DNA of 37,916 bases from a virus. The position numbers and the translations under genes are program-made. How positions within the stretch are numbered: the stretch's first letter is position 1; each line of letters begins with the position of its first letter. A model generated the notes under the pieces. It had not been told where the DNA came from and did no database searches. It saw nothing but the letters and a program-made list of their open reading frames with translations. The stretch covers positions 1-37,916 of IMG/VR virus record IMGVR_UViG_3300037485_002027, one strand, 5' to 3'. Below are positions 30,669 to 37,916 of the stretch, one piece after another.

Positions 30669-31155
30669 AATGCTGCTGTACCCTATAGCCAATTGGAATG
30701 AGGCGGACGAACATCTTAAATGCATCGGCGACCTGCGGCTGCAGATTGCCTCCGAGGAACGCATTGCCAAAGACGCTATCGATGAGGCGAAACTGATTTT
30801 GCAGGAAACAACCGAGCCGCTGACCGCCGAAATCAAACGGCACGTCGAAAGCCTGGAAGCCTTCGCTGCCAACCATATTGACGACTTTGGAAAGGCCCGG
30901 AGCCGTAAGCTGGCCTTTGGGGTCGTCGGCTGGCGGGCCAGCCGGTCGATGAAGGTCTGCAAAGATATTGTTGACCGCATCAAGGGCGTATTCGGTAAAA
31001 AAGCGGACGCCTATCTGCGGATCAAAGAGGATGCGGATAAAGAAGCCTTAGCCAAACTGACCGACGAACAGCTTGTCGCGGTCGGATGCCGGTGGGAAAA
31101 CAAGGATGTATTTTACGCCGAGCCGGACTCGCCGGAAGCGGTGGATTACCAATGA
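30637..31155 (+). CDS. Gam-like host-nuclease inhibitor
   Basis: The 172-residue protein binds DNA ends and shields them from exonucleases. It has the long helical hairpin of the Gam family (EADEHLKCIGDLRLQIASEE to FAANHIDDF) and the conserved beta segment KLAFGVVGWRASRSMK. AAGGA precedes the ATG at moderate distance, inside the previous gene, which it overlaps by 32 bases. Confidence 0.88.
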   Translation: MAKSSKRVRSEMLLYPIANWNEADEHLKCIGDLRLQIASEERIAKDAIDEAKLILQETTEPLTAEIKRHVESLEAFAANHIDDFGKARSRKLAFGVVGWRASRSMKVCKDIVDRIKGVFGKKADAYLRIKEDADKEALAKLTDEQLVAVGCRWENKDVFYAEPDSPEAVDYQ

Positions 31156-31261
31156 TTGACAATTGATAATTGACAATTGAAAAATAGAAAATTAAACAGT
31201 GCCCCGTGACTGAGGGAAAGACCTCTGGCAGGCCGGAAAGACGGCTGATTTTTAATCAGGG
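31152..31261 (+). repeat. TTGAAAA-type array and short unassigned gap
   Basis: ATTGACAATTGATAATTGAC and further units cover 31152-31193. The remaining 31194-31261 has a weak GCCG/CGGC hairpin followed by GATTTTT, which may be a minor terminator. No gene is seen. Confidence 0.5.
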
Positions 31262-31270
31262 ATGATTAAA

Positions 31271-31615
31271 ATGGAAAATAGCCAATATATGGTATCGCGG
31301 TTTTTGACGCTGCTGCATTCGGCGGATGGATTTGTCTGTGCAGCCGAGGCGGCGGAAAAGCTGCATATCCCCGGAAAACGCGAGACGCAGCGTCGGGTGG
31401 TGCGGGAATTGGTTAAAACGCTTCGCCAGTCGAATCACTGGATTGTTGCCTCGCTGGCAGATGGCTACTACCTGACGACCGACAAATTAGTCTGGCAGGA
31501 TTACTTAGATGGCAGGCAGATTGATGCTAAGCGAATTCTGGGCGAAACCGGACATCGCAAGCGGATGGTTGCGGATAAGACGGGACAGGGACTATTATTT
31601 TGCTCCGCAAAATAA
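31271..31615 (+). CDS. Winged-helix-like early protein
   Basis: The 114-residue protein (MENSQYMVSRFLTLLHSADG) has an N-terminal winged-helix pattern, with VCAAEAAEKLHIPGKRETQR as a helix-turn-helix and HWIVASLADGYYLTTD as the wing. AGGG lies nine bases before this ATG; another ATG at 31262 touches the AGGG. A DNA-binding regulatory role is likely. Confidence 0.6.
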   Translation: MENSQYMVSRFLTLLHSADGFVCAAEAAEKLHIPGKRETQRRVVRELVKTLRQSNHWIVASLADGYYLTTDKLVWQDYLDGRQIDAKRILGETGHRKRMVADKTGQGLLFCSAK

Positions 31616-31655
31616 AATTGAGAATTGACAATTGAGAAATGGAAGTGAGTAAATA

Positions 31656-31808
31656 ATGAATGGCGCGGATAAAACAGTTATTGAACGGGTGATTGCAAAT
31701 ATTCAACAGTCAATAAAAATGCGAAGGTGTGGATATGGTAAAACTGCAGATGAGTTGCTGAAAGCAGCTATCGAAAATCTGGAAGAAATCATAAAAGAAA
31801 GTGAGTAA
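31656..31808 (+). CDS. Small helical protein (50 aa)
   Basis: A 50-residue frame encodes MNGADKTVIERVIANIQQSI, ending ENLEEIIKESE. It is strongly helical and follows a GTGAG-containing leader that is repeated almost exactly before the next gene (GTGAGTAAAtaATGAATG and GTGAGTAAAaaATGAATG). It fits the coding rhythm of the operon. No family is recognised. Confidence 0.45.
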   Translation: MNGADKTVIERVIANIQQSIKMRRCGYGKTADELLKAAIENLEEIIKESE

Positions 31809-31811
31809 AAA

Positions 31812-32714
31812 ATGAATGTTACTGATGCACAAAGTCGCGGATACCCGGCGTTAGCGGATATATTAACTCAGGCAGAGGCCCTTGGGCTTGAGGGGATCGC
31901 CTTAGGCAATACCAGCTTTATCAATGATTACTGGAAAAGCCTGTGGGGTCTGGTTAACTCCCTGCGGTGGGCGATGTCGCTGGGGGTGTACCCGGCAACG
32001 GCGACGACGTTTAATGTGCGAGGCGGAAACTACCTCTACGATAATACCGTCAAGACCTATACGCCGGGAGCGGCGATCAACCCGACCGACAATGATACTA
32101 CTTATATATGGATGAAAGCGGATAATACGATTGGCTCTGCGGTGGACGGCACCGGATGGACAACCGACCCGCATATCAAGCTGGCCGAAATCGACGTCGA
32201 TGCGGACGGAGTTATTACCGCTGTCCGGGATCTACGGGATAAACTGTTTCTCCGGCGTATCGGCGATGTTCCGACCGGGGTGATTGTCGGGACATCCGAC
32301 AGTCAGGTGCTGACGACCAAGACGATCAGCTCGGACAGCAATACCATTACCAACCTGGCACCGGATGATCTGAAGGTGCTGACCAGCTCGATTGCGATTC
32401 CATTTATCATCAGCGCGGCACTGACGGCGGGCAATACCGTTGCGGTGTATGCCGCCAACGCGCCGTTTAAGTTCCGGGTTGTCAATGCCTGGTCGGTCGC
32501 CAAGTCGGCGGACGCCGGGACGTGGAAGCTGACAAACGGCGCCAACGATATCACCAATGCCGTGGCGGTTACGGCAACCGATAAGACGGTCAACCAGGTC
32601 GGAACCCTTGACGACGCCTATTATGAGATTGCGGCCAACGGCAGCTTGTCGGTCGTCGGCGACGGAAGCCTGGCGGATGTGGATGTGTATATTGAGTGCA
32701 TCAAGGTCAGCTAA
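31812..32714 (+). CDS. Fibre-like virion protein (putative)
   Basis: The 300-residue protein has a helical N-terminus (LADILTQAEALGLEGIALGN), then beta-rich sequence. A central section (TYIWMKADNTIGSAVDGTGW) and IKLAEIDVDADGVITAVRD are typical of phage tail fibre or virion surface proteins. The C-terminal sandwich (AIPFIISAALTAGNTVAVYA and on) resembles a head-fibre or carbohydrate-contact domain. It opens the right-arm module and overlaps the holin start by one base. Specific role is inferred. Confidence 0.6.
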   Translation: MNVTDAQSRGYPALADILTQAEALGLEGIALGNTSFINDYWKSLWGLVNSLRWAMSLGVYPATATTFNVRGGNYLYDNTVKTYTPGAAINPTDNDTTYIWMKADNTIGSAVDGTGWTTDPHIKLAEIDVDADGVITAVRDLRDKLFLRRIGDVPTGVIVGTSDSQVLTTKTISSDSNTITNLAPDDLKVLTSSIAIPFIISAALTAGNTVAVYAANAPFKFRVVNAWSVAKSADAGTWKLTNGANDITNAVAVTATDKTVNQVGTLDDAYYEIAANGSLSVVGDGSLADVDVYIECIKVS

Positions 32715-32929
32715 TGGACAAGATTTTAGATAAGATGTTCAGTAAAAAATTCGGCGTCATTTTTCTGACGATCTGGCTGCTGAACGGACTTGCCGAGAAA
32801 TATGAAAGCCATGCGACGATTTGCATTTGGATGATATTCAGTTTGACGCTGATCTACTGCGCCTGGCAGGCGTGGTGGGATTGGCATAATTACCGTAAGG
32901 ATTGGTCGGATGATCAACTTATAAAATGA
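32714..32929 (+). CDS. Holin-like small membrane protein
   Basis: The 71-residue protein has two hydrophobic helices (FGVIFLTIWLLNGLA and ATICIWMIFSLTLIYCAW) and a charged tail, the form of class II holins. Its ATG overlaps the TAA of the preceding gene (TAATG). It would release the endolysin encoded at 24404-25282; the two lysis genes are 7 kb apart. Confidence 0.6.
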   Translation: MDKILDKMFSKKFGVIFLTIWLLNGLAEKYESHATICIWMIFSLTLIYCAWQAWWDWHNYRKDWSDDQLIK

Positions 32930-32938
32930 GTGTTCGAA

Positions 32939-34306
32939 ATGAAAACAATACTCCTTCTTTTGCTGGCATCCGTTTCGGCTGCATGGGTTTCGGCCACGGA
33001 TTTGCGGGATTTTGTGCTGCTGTCACAGTGCTGGGAAAAGCCGCGCTGTTACGAATGTGTTGGGGCGGACTGTTCCGGCAATGGGATTGTCGACGCGACA
33101 GATCTGCTGATATTTGCAGAAGGGTGGCTTAGCGTGAGTTTGCCAAATAAAATACAAGTTATGGGGATTACCAATCCGGCAGTAGTCAATGGTTTATATT
33201 TTCTTGATGAAGCAAATGGATGGTATAACAAAGGCGGGAATCCAGAAGATTGCCAGATTTTTTTAAATCTGAAGTTGCCTGAAAGCTTATTTTACTGGCA
33301 AATACAAACAGCAGATGGTGATTGGGTGGCAAATAGCGAACTTATAGCCACAGAGACATCATCTCCAGTTGACCTTGATTACACAACACTTGAACCGTAT
33401 ACAGGAACGGCGACGATCAGCCGTTTGCCAAATAAAATACAAGTTACAGGGATTACCAATCCGGCAGTAGTCAATGGTACATATTTTCTTGATGAAGCAA
33501 ATGGATTTTATAACAAAGATGCAAATCCAGCAGATTGTCAGATTTTTTTAAATCTGAAGTTGCCTGAAAGCTTATTTTACTGGCAAATACAAACAGCAGA
33601 TGGTGATTGGGTGGCAAATAGCGAACTTGTAGCCACAGAGATATCATCTCCAGTTGACCTTGATTACACAACACTTGAACCTTATACAGGCACGGCGACG
33701 ATCAGCAAATACCGTGACTACAATGTCTATCGCGGGCAGGATGGCGTCATTGATTATAATACTCCGATAGCAACAATGCTGTTGGATGATACGCAGGTTG
33801 CAATTGCTGGCCAAACGCTTCCTGCAGGGACGATATGGCATTATGTTCGCAGGCGGATTAAAAACTGCTGCGAGCTTCAGTCTCTGGATTCGCCGGTGTG
33901 CATCGTGCGGATCGGCGACGATGGGGAGATTCGCGGGGACATGCCAAATCCGCCAACCGATCTGATCGCCGAGGGAATGGCGGGCGGGAAGATACGGCTG
34001 CGATGGCGCTATTCGGCTGCCAGCCAGGAAACGCCGCCTGCGGGGTTTGCTATCTTTGTTTCCGATAGTGACACTCCGTGGGACTTTGATGACCCAGTTG
34101 GGCTGGTCGAGTCCGGCATAGGGCGGAATAATTCGTTTAGCTGGACTTCAGCGGCGATGACCCATGGGAAGCTGTATCGGTTTATTGTGCGGGCGTATTC
34201 GGCGACAGGGGAACTGTCGCAAAATACGAACGAGGTGTCATTTGCGGCGGACGCGGTCGGGCCGGAGGCGATTGCGACGGTATTTGCTGAGTGGGCGGTG
34301 GATTGA
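32939..34306 (+). CDS. Exported dockerin protein with duplicated domain and FN3
   Basis: The 455-residue protein has a signal peptide (MKTILLLLLASVSAAWVSA) and a dockerin-type region with paired half-repeats (TDLRDFVLLSQCW; GADCSGNGIVDATDLLIFAE then GWL, about 20-64). Two nearly identical 95-residue domains with ITNPAVVNG and YFLDEANG follow. After a bridging segment comes a fibronectin type III domain (PTDLIAEGMAGGKIRLRWRY and on). The duplicated part is AT-richer than the rest. The start at ATG 32939 is favoured over GTG 32930. It lies between the holin-like gene and two proteins of unknown function; receptor or host-surface binding is likely. Confidence 0.7.
   Translation: MKTILLLLLASVSAAWVSATDLRDFVLLSQCWEKPRCYECVGADCSGNGIVDATDLLIFAEGWLSVSLPNKIQVMGITNPAVVNGLYFLDEANGWYNKGGNPEDCQIFLNLKLPESLFYWQIQTADGDWVANSELIATETSSPVDLDYTTLEPYTGTATISRLPNKIQVTGITNPAVVNGTYFLDEANGFYNKDANPADCQIFLNLKLPESLFYWQIQTADGDWVANSELVATEISSPVDLDYTTLEPYTGTATISKYRDYNVYRGQDGVIDYNTPIATMLLDDTQVAIAGQTLPAGTIWHYVRRRIKNCCELQSLDSPVCIVRIGDDGEIRGDMPNPPTDLIAEGMAGGKIRLRWRYSAASQETPPAGFAIFVSDSDTPWDFDDPVGLVESGIGRNNSFSWTSAAMTHGKLYRFIVRAYSATGELSQNTNEVSFAADAVGPEAIATVFAEWAVD
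33140..33706 (+). repeat. Tandem duplication of a 285-bp coding unit
   Basis: The first copy (33140-33424) and the second (33425-33706) are nearly identical at nucleotide level, with long exact stretches, so the duplication is recent. Each encodes a domain ending in PVDLDYTTLEPYTGTATIS. The length of 95 codons keeps the frame, so copy number can change without breaking the gene. Confidence 0.9.
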
Positions 34307-34920
34307 TGAATCCAAAGTTTTCACAGCCTGAATTTATTCAATGCGACAGCCCGCCGGCCAGAGGTGGAGTTGCGGCTCCTGCCGCCGAAATCAGTTACTA
34401 TGTTTTAGCCGCAGCAGATTATGCTTATACCCATACGCCGAACAATCGATGGTATCAGCTTTTGTCTGCTGCCGAAATACTAAGCGAATATGAAAATTCG
34501 CACGCCTACACAACAGGCCAGCGGTGCAAGTTCACGGCTACGGTCAGCTACGGCGATCCTTCGCGCACAGAGCCCCTGGTTATCCGGATGACGGCCATTG
34601 ATGACTTTACCTCTCCAAGCAGCGGCTTGCCGACTACGGCACAGGTAACGTTTGACGAGTGCTGGGTCGGCGACCGGGTTAATCTGGCCAGCGGGGAACA
34701 AGACCTGCGGAACTTTCTGCCGCTTATCGCCGCCGGCAGCACCACGCCGGACTTTGTGTCAACTTCCGAAGCAGAAACAATCGTCGTCGCCAGCCGCAAT
34801 ATCACACTGCGGCACTTTCGGCTGACATCCTCGATGTATCTTGGCTCGTTGACCGAACGAAGTCTGCATCCGTTTACGACTTCATTAGACGTACCCCGGA
34901 TAGGAGCGGTATTCAAATGA
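34306..34920 (+). CDS. Hypothetical protein upstream of the 910-aa orphan
   Basis: The 204-residue protein (MNPKFSQPEFIQCDSPPARG) overlaps the preceding stop (TGATG). It is beta-rich, with VLAAADYAYTHTPNNRWYQL and RNITLRHFRLTSSMYLGSLT, and has no signal peptide. It overlaps the next start by 4 bases, so the three proteins are probably made in fixed ratio. No family is recognised. Confidence 0.6.
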   Translation: MNPKFSQPEFIQCDSPPARGGVAAPAAEISYYVLAAADYAYTHTPNNRWYQLLSAAEILSEYENSHAYTTGQRCKFTATVSYGDPSRTEPLVIRMTAIDDFTSPSSGLPTTAQVTFDECWVGDRVNLASGEQDLRNFLPLIAAGSTTPDFVSTSEAETIVVASRNITLRHFRLTSSMYLGSLTERSLHPFTTSLDVPRIGAVFK

Positions 34921-37649
34921 GTTTTCTCGATTCGATGGCATCGTATCTACGCGGTGACTGGACGGAAATCGCGGAAGGCGAAAAACGGCTCATCACGCGA
35001 TACCACATTGACGACATCCGTCGGGTTTTGTTTGCCCTGTTGAACAGTGGCAAGTACTCACACGACGCATGGGCTGTCTTTGAAACTTTTGAGTGGCTTT
35101 CAAGAGGCTATGGAACTACGCGTGATTGCCATATAGGTGCGGCGACAAAATGTAACGGAAAAGAATACTTTCAAAATATCGTCGATTTTAGCAAAAACGG
35201 TGAGGTCATTACGCCGACAATCGTCGAACCGACGGCCAATGCCGTGCAAAACACGGTGTTAATCGGCTCAACCATTTACAAGATAAAGCGGAGATTTTTC
35301 CGTCCGGCATGGGCGACACTAAGCGATATTCAATCCGCACTAAGCACAGGCGGTTACATCGAGTCGACAGGCTCACATATTAACAGTGTCAGCCCGACTG
35401 CAGTCGAGTTTAATCCGTTCACATTTCCAGAGACATTTGGCCAGTGGGGACTTGGTGTCGTATCTCCAATTGGTTGGAGTCAAGAGGTTTGTTACGACCA
35501 CTATCGGTCAACCAGTTCAAGACGATGGCGCGGCTTCGTAACCGGCGGCTGGCTTTATGCAGAATCGCCATACGGACAGATATGGAATGTGCCAGCATAC
35601 AAAAGACTGCCTTTTGAGGCTTACCGTTTCAGGAAAGCAATCTTAGACAGCGTGCTTGGCGAAGAGATATTGTCAAAAGAAGAGCTTGGCTTGATTACTA
35701 ATCCAGAGACGCTTGGGCCGAAGCTGACTTACTTCTGGGACGCAACGCCAAACTTGGGAATGCCGTTTTTGTTTCCATCCAGCGAGGATATTTCAAATCC
35801 CGGCGACTATGAATATCACTTTGGCGGATATTCGCAGTACAGTTTGTTTTTTGATTTGCCGCCAGATTCCGGCCAGCCCTTGCGGTTTGGGCAGAATCCG
35901 AAATATGATGGGACATACCATTCTTTTATCGAGATGATTCTTGACCGTGCAAGATTCGATACAGGAGACGAAGAACACCCCTATAGCGATGATAAGTACT
36001 GGAATCTGAATCAGAGCAATTTTGAGTATATAATGTCAAGGCAAGCCAGTCCAGCGGATTATTTCTTTGACACTTCCTACCCATATACCGACCTCGACCT
36101 GCTGATGGCTCTAACATGGATGGATGGTGGGGCTGGCAGTTTATACGCAAACAGCCTGCTGTGGAATTATGGTGGACATCCGGAACTACCAGATAAGCCG
36201 GAGATTTCGGACGCTACCCCATATGGCTCATGGCGAGCTACGTGGACTAATACTTATGGGCGACCGAGGCCAAAAGGTAGTGCAACACCATACCTGATGT
36301 GCCGAAGCATGTTCGTGCCCAAGACAGCCGGATTGTTTCCACCGGTATCTTCATGGAACGACCGAGCTATCTATTATGACATAGCACGTGGTTTTATGCG
36401 AATGTATCCCATTACTGACGACGCAGGTTTTCATGTGTGTTCATTCTGCAAGAACGACACCGATTTGGATGCAATGACTTTTGACGATAGATTTTACACT
36501 CATAAGGCCACCGTTGCCTCGTATAATTCAGAGTTGGAAGAGTTGACACTTACGACAAACTTGCCTTGGTTTGGCGAGGGATGGGGCTTTGTCAACTCCA
36601 CTAATTCAGCCACCCTGTCGGGCTGGATGCAGGTCTATCTCGTACAGACCGCATTAAATAAAGTGGTTGTCAAAGTCGGCAGCGGGAGCGGTGCTGGATT
36701 TGTTGCCATTCATACGGGGTTGATTGCGACGCACGACTCAAAAGAGCCGCGATTTGCTGTGGTGAAAGAAATTATGGACGTTCTTAATGCGGCTAAATGG
36801 ATGAGAGTTCCGCCGAAGCCGAAGACTCCACCCGGAATGACTGTAACCTGTTACTCCTATACATTTCAGGATAGTCTAACTGGTGGCTTGGACTTGGTAG
36901 GGACACTTGATTCTTGGGTCGAAGAGAGGTTGGAGTTCTGGAAAGACAAATGGCGTGACTTAGAGCCATTTGGCGAGTATTCATGGCATAACGAGGAGGA
37001 AACAGAGTATCACAATGGCGGAGTATACGTTGCACCCAACGAGGAAGTCGGGCAAGAGTTTTATGCCTCTGAACAACGCGTCCAAGATACTGTTTATCTT
37101 GATGTCTCGTATTCGGTGACTTGCGCAGTCGTTCATTTTGATTGGACACAAGCGTATTTTCCAGATGGTTGTTGGATATATGCACTATTGACAGCGGATT
37201 TTGGGGAAGTCACCTCGGCAGACCCTGCACCGCGTGAAATGCGCGAGAAGATTGACACTCACCCGAACTTTCAGGATACGATTGATAACATAGACCCACC
37301 AGACCCTTGCGTTTTATCACCAATGAGTGACAGCAGGAGACAGGCCTACTCGGTTGACTTTCGTTGCGAACAAAACTATGAATATATGTACATTTACCCG
37401 ACATGCGTGGGAAGTGCCAGAAAACGCCAGCTTTTTGATGAGTTCGACCAACCGTCAGGATGGGTTTATGAATATGGTGAAACCTATAGACATGTGTCTG
37501 TTTCACTACGAGCATACCCTGAAGAGGAGTGGGATTGGGAAGAGATACCCACATCCGCCAGAGGGACTTTGTTTGACACTGGAACAACGAGCGAAATTGG
37601 GACGAATTCAAGTTCGTCGTCAAAAAATACGGGATGTACAATTTTGTAA
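34917..37649 (+). CDS. Large orphan protein (910 aa), tail-tip/receptor candidate
   Basis: The protein begins MSFLDSMASYLRGDWTEIAE and has no signal peptide or membrane helix. It is rich in aromatic residues and Asp, with several Cys (HVCSFCKND). Many short motifs such as GYSQYSLFFDLPPDSGQPLR and SYSVTCAVVHFDW suggest beta-structure. It ends in a low-complexity Ser/Asn tail and a terminal CTIL. Start overlaps the previous gene (ATGA). It is the last gene before the right end, where Mu-like phages keep tail fibre genes, so a receptor-binding role is the best guess. I do not recognise any family. Codon use and base content are less GC-rich than the transposase region. Confidence 0.65.
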   Translation: MSFLDSMASYLRGDWTEIAEGEKRLITRYHIDDIRRVLFALLNSGKYSHDAWAVFETFEWLSRGYGTTRDCHIGAATKCNGKEYFQNIVDFSKNGEVITPTIVEPTANAVQNTVLIGSTIYKIKRRFFRPAWATLSDIQSALSTGGYIESTGSHINSVSPTAVEFNPFTFPETFGQWGLGVVSPIGWSQEVCYDHYRSTSSRRWRGFVTGGWLYAESPYGQIWNVPAYKRLPFEAYRFRKAILDSVLGEEILSKEELGLITNPETLGPKLTYFWDATPNLGMPFLFPSSEDISNPGDYEYHFGGYSQYSLFFDLPPDSGQPLRFGQNPKYDGTYHSFIEMILDRARFDTGDEEHPYSDDKYWNLNQSNFEYIMSRQASPADYFFDTSYPYTDLDLLMALTWMDGGAGSLYANSLLWNYGGHPELPDKPEISDATPYGSWRATWTNTYGRPRPKGSATPYLMCRSMFVPKTAGLFPPVSSWNDRAIYYDIARGFMRMYPITDDAGFHVCSFCKNDTDLDAMTFDDRFYTHKATVASYNSELEELTLTTNLPWFGEGWGFVNSTNSATLSGWMQVYLVQTALNKVVVKVGSGSGAGFVAIHTGLIATHDSKEPRFAVVKEIMDVLNAAKWMRVPPKPKTPPGMTVTCYSYTFQDSLTGGLDLVGTLDSWVEERLEFWKDKWRDLEPFGEYSWHNEEETEYHNGGVYVAPNEEVGQEFYASEQRVQDTVYLDVSYSVTCAVVHFDWTQAYFPDGCWIYALLTADFGEVTSADPAPREMREKIDTHPNFQDTIDNIDPPDPCVLSPMSDSRRQAYSVDFRCEQNYEYMYIYPTCVGSARKRQLFDEFDQPSGWVYEYGETYRHVSVSLRAYPEEEWDWEEIPTSARGTLFDTGTTSEIGTNSSSSSKNTGCTIL

Positions 37650-37819
37650 TCAATTAAAGTCGGCCGTGATTATCCGACAATATAAGTCTTCTTGGTATAG
37701 ATTTTGTGTTTTAAGGCTCTATTAAAAATATTTTAATTGGGCAAGAATTTTAATAAAAAAACTTCACGCGAGAGCCGCAAAAAGGAGAATCATGCCTTTT
37801 GCGGTTAAACTACGCGCAT
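37650..37819. other. Right-end noncoding DNA with hairpin
   Basis: The stretch is AT-rich at 37700-37760. A hairpin, CCGCAAAAAGG-N9-CCTTTTGCGG, lies at 37775-37804. It may end the right-arm transcript, although no U-run follows. Its loop holds AGGAG and an ATG with a frame that stays open through the right end. Confidence 0.5.
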
Positions 37820-37843
37820 GGGTCATTTGCCATCTTGCCGCGC
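37820..37843 (-). promoter_or_regulatory. Candidate internal transposase site R2
   Basis: On the minus strand the sequence reads GCGCGGCAAGATGGCAAATG, sharing GGCAAGATGGCRAA with L2 at 171-190. It is directly inside R1. Confidence 0.55.
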
Positions 37844-37845
37844 AA

Positions 37846-37871
37846 TTCGCCATTTCGACCTGCGCACTACA
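37846..37871 (-). repeat. Right terminus of transposable phage (R1 end site)
   Basis: The plus strand ends ...GCGCACTACA. Read inward on the minus strand it starts TGTAGTGCGCAGG, then TCGAAATGGCGAA, matching the left end at 19 of 26 positions. With the left end it bounds an element of 37,826 bases. Confidence 0.75.
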
Positions 37872-37916
37872 GCCAGCAAGTCGAGTCCACGGTCAATCTC
37901 CCCTTTATCACGGCGG
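37872..37916. other. DNA flanking the right end of the element
   Basis: These 45 bases lie outside the terminal CA. They are as long as the left flank but unrelated to it, and no short duplication is seen. Confidence 0.5.

Noticed and set aside
31200-31260. Intrinsic terminator after Gam
   Set aside because: Only a four-base-pair stem precedes the T-run, so it is too weak to claim.
41-37876. 5-bp target-site duplication
   Set aside because: The bases beside the ends (CTGTC and GCCAG) do not match in either orientation.

Overview
The window holds what looks like one complete transposable (Mu-type) phage genome of about 37.8 kb, bounded by matching terminal sequences at 46 and 37871 with 45 bases of unrelated DNA on each side. 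Hallmark genes are a MuA-type DDE transposase (D239/D303/E360), a MuB-type AAA ATPase with an N-terminal HTH, Gam, a gp16-like protein, DUF3486-type small terminase, gp28-type large terminase, an HK97-type protease and capsid, and a portal fused to a MuF domain. A tail tube gene, a 483-residue tape measure and no sheath or contractile baseplate genes suggest a siphovirus tail (as in B3/D3112). Several proteins carry planctomycete-style dockerin repeats and DPNDPN linkers, so the host is probably a member of Planctomycetota, most likely Phycisphaerae/Sedimentisphaerales. This is inference from protein style only.

Layout. 1-563: host flank and noncoding left end with transposase-site candidates. 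564-22516, all on the minus strand: one long late operon. In transcription order it holds a lipoprotein-like gene, gp26-like, a winged-helix family gene, small terminase, large terminase, portal-MuF, protease, capsid, a head-associated protein, a glycosyltransferase, connectors, four exported proteins (two with clear dockerins), a tail terminator fusion, tube, tape measure, baseplate/hub proteins, small tail-end genes and a Dam-type methyltransferase. 22517-23970: control region with an attenuator-like leader, a two-gene minus operon (membrane zinc-ribbon protein and possible ribbon-helix-helix regulator) and divergent promoters. 24043-31808, plus strand: early genes (small regulator, endolysin, zinc-ribbon proteins, CII-like HTH protein, transposase A and B, gp16, Gam, winged helix). 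31812-37649, plus strand: virion/host-contact and lysis genes (fibre-like protein, holin-like protein, dockerin/FN3 protein with a tandem duplicated domain, and a 910-residue orphan). 37650-37871: right end.

The most unusual layer is repeats. Gene borders are filled with at least five families of 7- or 8-base tandem repeats, dRS3-like ATTCCC-N8-GGGAAT palindromes and GTAG-headed REP-like palindromes. These supply Shine-Dalgarno sequences, start codons, stop codons, linkers and even a whole hydrophobic leader peptide. An 18-base perfect complementarity between the early transcript and the late-operon leader, falling on an apparent terminator/antiterminator switch, is the best candidate for an undescribed regulatory mechanism.
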